A stretch of DNA of 9,305 nt, from the NCBI GenBank assembly GCA_036523795.1, contig DATDDN010000058.1, positions 1-9,305 on the forward strand, given 5' to 3'. The stretch comes from 39-52-133 sp036523795. Its GTDB lineage: Bacteria; Pseudomonadota; Gammaproteobacteria; Burkholderiales; Gallionellaceae. Shown one piece after another: positions 8,734 through 9,305 of the stretch. Numbering within the stretch: the first letter of the stretch is position 1; each line of letters starts with the position of its first letter. Both the position numbers and the translations under genes were made by a program. The notes under the pieces were generated by a model. The model worked only from the letters and a program-made list of their open reading frames with translations. It was not told the origin of the DNA and ran no database searches.

Positions 8734-9078
8734 CATGCCCCACAAGATTTGCACCGACCAGATCACATACAGCAGCAATGCCAGGATCACCCACACGTGT
8801 ATCAGCAGGCGCAACCAGGCCGGCCTGATGTAATCCATCACGATGTCGCGCATGCCGATCCAGGCGTGGTAATACAGGCTGAGCAGGAACAGCAGCGTGA
8901 ACGAGCGCAGCAGGTCATTGGAGAACAATGCCGTCCACGCGTCGTAATCTCGCGGCCGTTGCCACAGCAGATATGCGCCCAGCATGAACACATACAGCAG
9001 CATCACCGCCGCCGTGACGCGCTGCACCAGCCAGTCGCGCAGGCCGTAATGTGCGCCGGTGACGATGCGATCTACCAT
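8731..9078 (-). CDS. sdhD: Succinate dehydrogenase membrane anchor subunit D
   Basis: This is one of two hydrophobic subunits that anchor SdhAB to the inner membrane, bind heme b and form the quinone site. It has 115 residues, the same length as E. coli SdhD. Three membrane segments are visible at about 19-39, 56-77 and 89-112. The family motif HAWIGMRDIVMDYI (71-84) includes His71, Asp82 and Tyr83, which fall at the same positions as in E. coli; Tyr83 takes part in quinone binding there. Arg17-Asp18 is not conserved by position that I can confirm, but Arg20 near the start of helix I resembles the E. coli pattern. The ATG overlaps the end of sdhC by 7 bases, with a G-run (9086-9090) 7 bases upstream. 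The stop codon is part of the sdhA ribosome binding site. Confidence 0.95.
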   Translation of the reverse strand: MVDRIVTGAHYGLRDWLVQRVTAAVMLLYVFMLGAYLLWQRPRDYDAWTALFSNDLLRSFTLLFLLSLYYHAWIGMRDIVMDYIRPAWLRLLIHVWVILALLLYVIWSVQILWGM

Positions 9079-9305
9079 AGCAGTGCCCCCGAAATAATCG
9101 TCAGACCCAGGCTCACGCCCAGCACCCAGCGGCTGCTGGCGCGCGCCTGCTGCAGGCCCACCCCCCAGTGCAGATCAATCGCCAGATAGCGCACACCGGC
9201 GCAGACGTGGTGAAAAAAAGCCCAGGCCAGGCCCAGCAGCACAAGCTTGCACAGTGGCTGCGCCAGCAGCGCCTGCAATTGCGTGTAGGTCTCAATGGAG
9301 CGCAG
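9072..9305 (-). CDS. sdhC: Succinate dehydrogenase cytochrome b556 subunit C, 3' part only
   Basis: The last 77 codons and the stop of the cytochrome b subunit are present; the frame is open to the right edge, so the start (roughly 50 codons earlier for a ~125-residue family) is outside. Two membrane segments can be seen, at about 16-36 and 55-76 of the visible part, corresponding to helices II and III. FFHHVCAGVRYLAIDLHWG (30-48) is the family's heme motif. Its second histidine (partial residue 33) aligns with the heme ligand His84 of E. coli SdhC, and the aspartate 11 residues later aligns with Asp95. The N-terminal quinone-site residues cannot be checked. The gene overlaps sdhD by 7 bases, so the two anchors are probably translated together. 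A TTG near 9278 within the frame is not the true start. Confidence 0.93.
   Translation of the reverse strand: MRSIETYTQLQALLAQPLCKLVLLGLAWAFFHHVCAGVRYLAIDLHWGVGLQQARASSRWVLGVSLGLTIISGALLW

Noticed and set aside
8817..8826. 10-base palindrome AGGCCGGCCT in sdhD
   Set aside because: It has no loop and no flanking symmetry, lies in coding sequence, and palindromes of this size are expected in GC-rich DNA of this length.

Overview
This window is a single, tightly packed minus-strand gene cluster for the lower TCA cycle. In transcription order (from high to low coordinates) it reads sdhC (3' part only) - sdhD - sdhA - sdhB - sdhE - gltA - sucA - sucB - lpd (5' part only). All nine reading frames are intact where visible and none is interrupted. 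The longest gap between genes is 57 bases. I see no RNA gene, insertion sequence, CRISPR array or phage remnant.

The base composition is GC-rich. The order sdhCDAB-sdhE-gltA-odhA(sucA)-odhB(sucB)-odhL(lpd) is, from general knowledge, the arrangement typical of Betaproteobacteria. The proteins agree with this: a four-subunit SQR with E. coli-type heme and quinone residues, a 430-residue type I citrate synthase, a 952-residue E1o, an E2o with a single lipoyl domain, and an E3 with the extended N-terminal loop common in betaproteobacterial E3 proteins. I cannot name a genus with confidence.

Region by region: 9305-6233 encodes succinate dehydrogenase (two membrane anchors, the flavoprotein and the iron-sulfur subunit). 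6217-5978 encodes SdhE, the factor for FAD attachment to SdhA. 5944-4652 encodes citrate synthase. 4594-1 encodes the three components of the 2-oxoglutarate dehydrogenase complex. Together they make citrate from acetyl-CoA and oxaloacetate, convert 2-oxoglutarate to succinyl-CoA, and oxidise succinate to fumarate with electrons passed to quinone. Succinyl-CoA synthetase (sucCD), which links the last two steps, is not in the window.

Start and stop codons are closely linked: sdhC/sdhD overlap by 7 bases, sucA/sucB overlap by 11, and at sdhD/sdhA and sucB/lpd the upstream stop codon lies in the same 8-base string (TAAGGGAG) that supplies the next ribosome binding site. The main operon promoter should lie upstream of sdhC, outside the window. 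I did not find an undescribed system here. The most notable non-coding signals are a perfect 10-bp inverted repeat inside sdhA and a hairpin without a U-tract between gltA and sucA.
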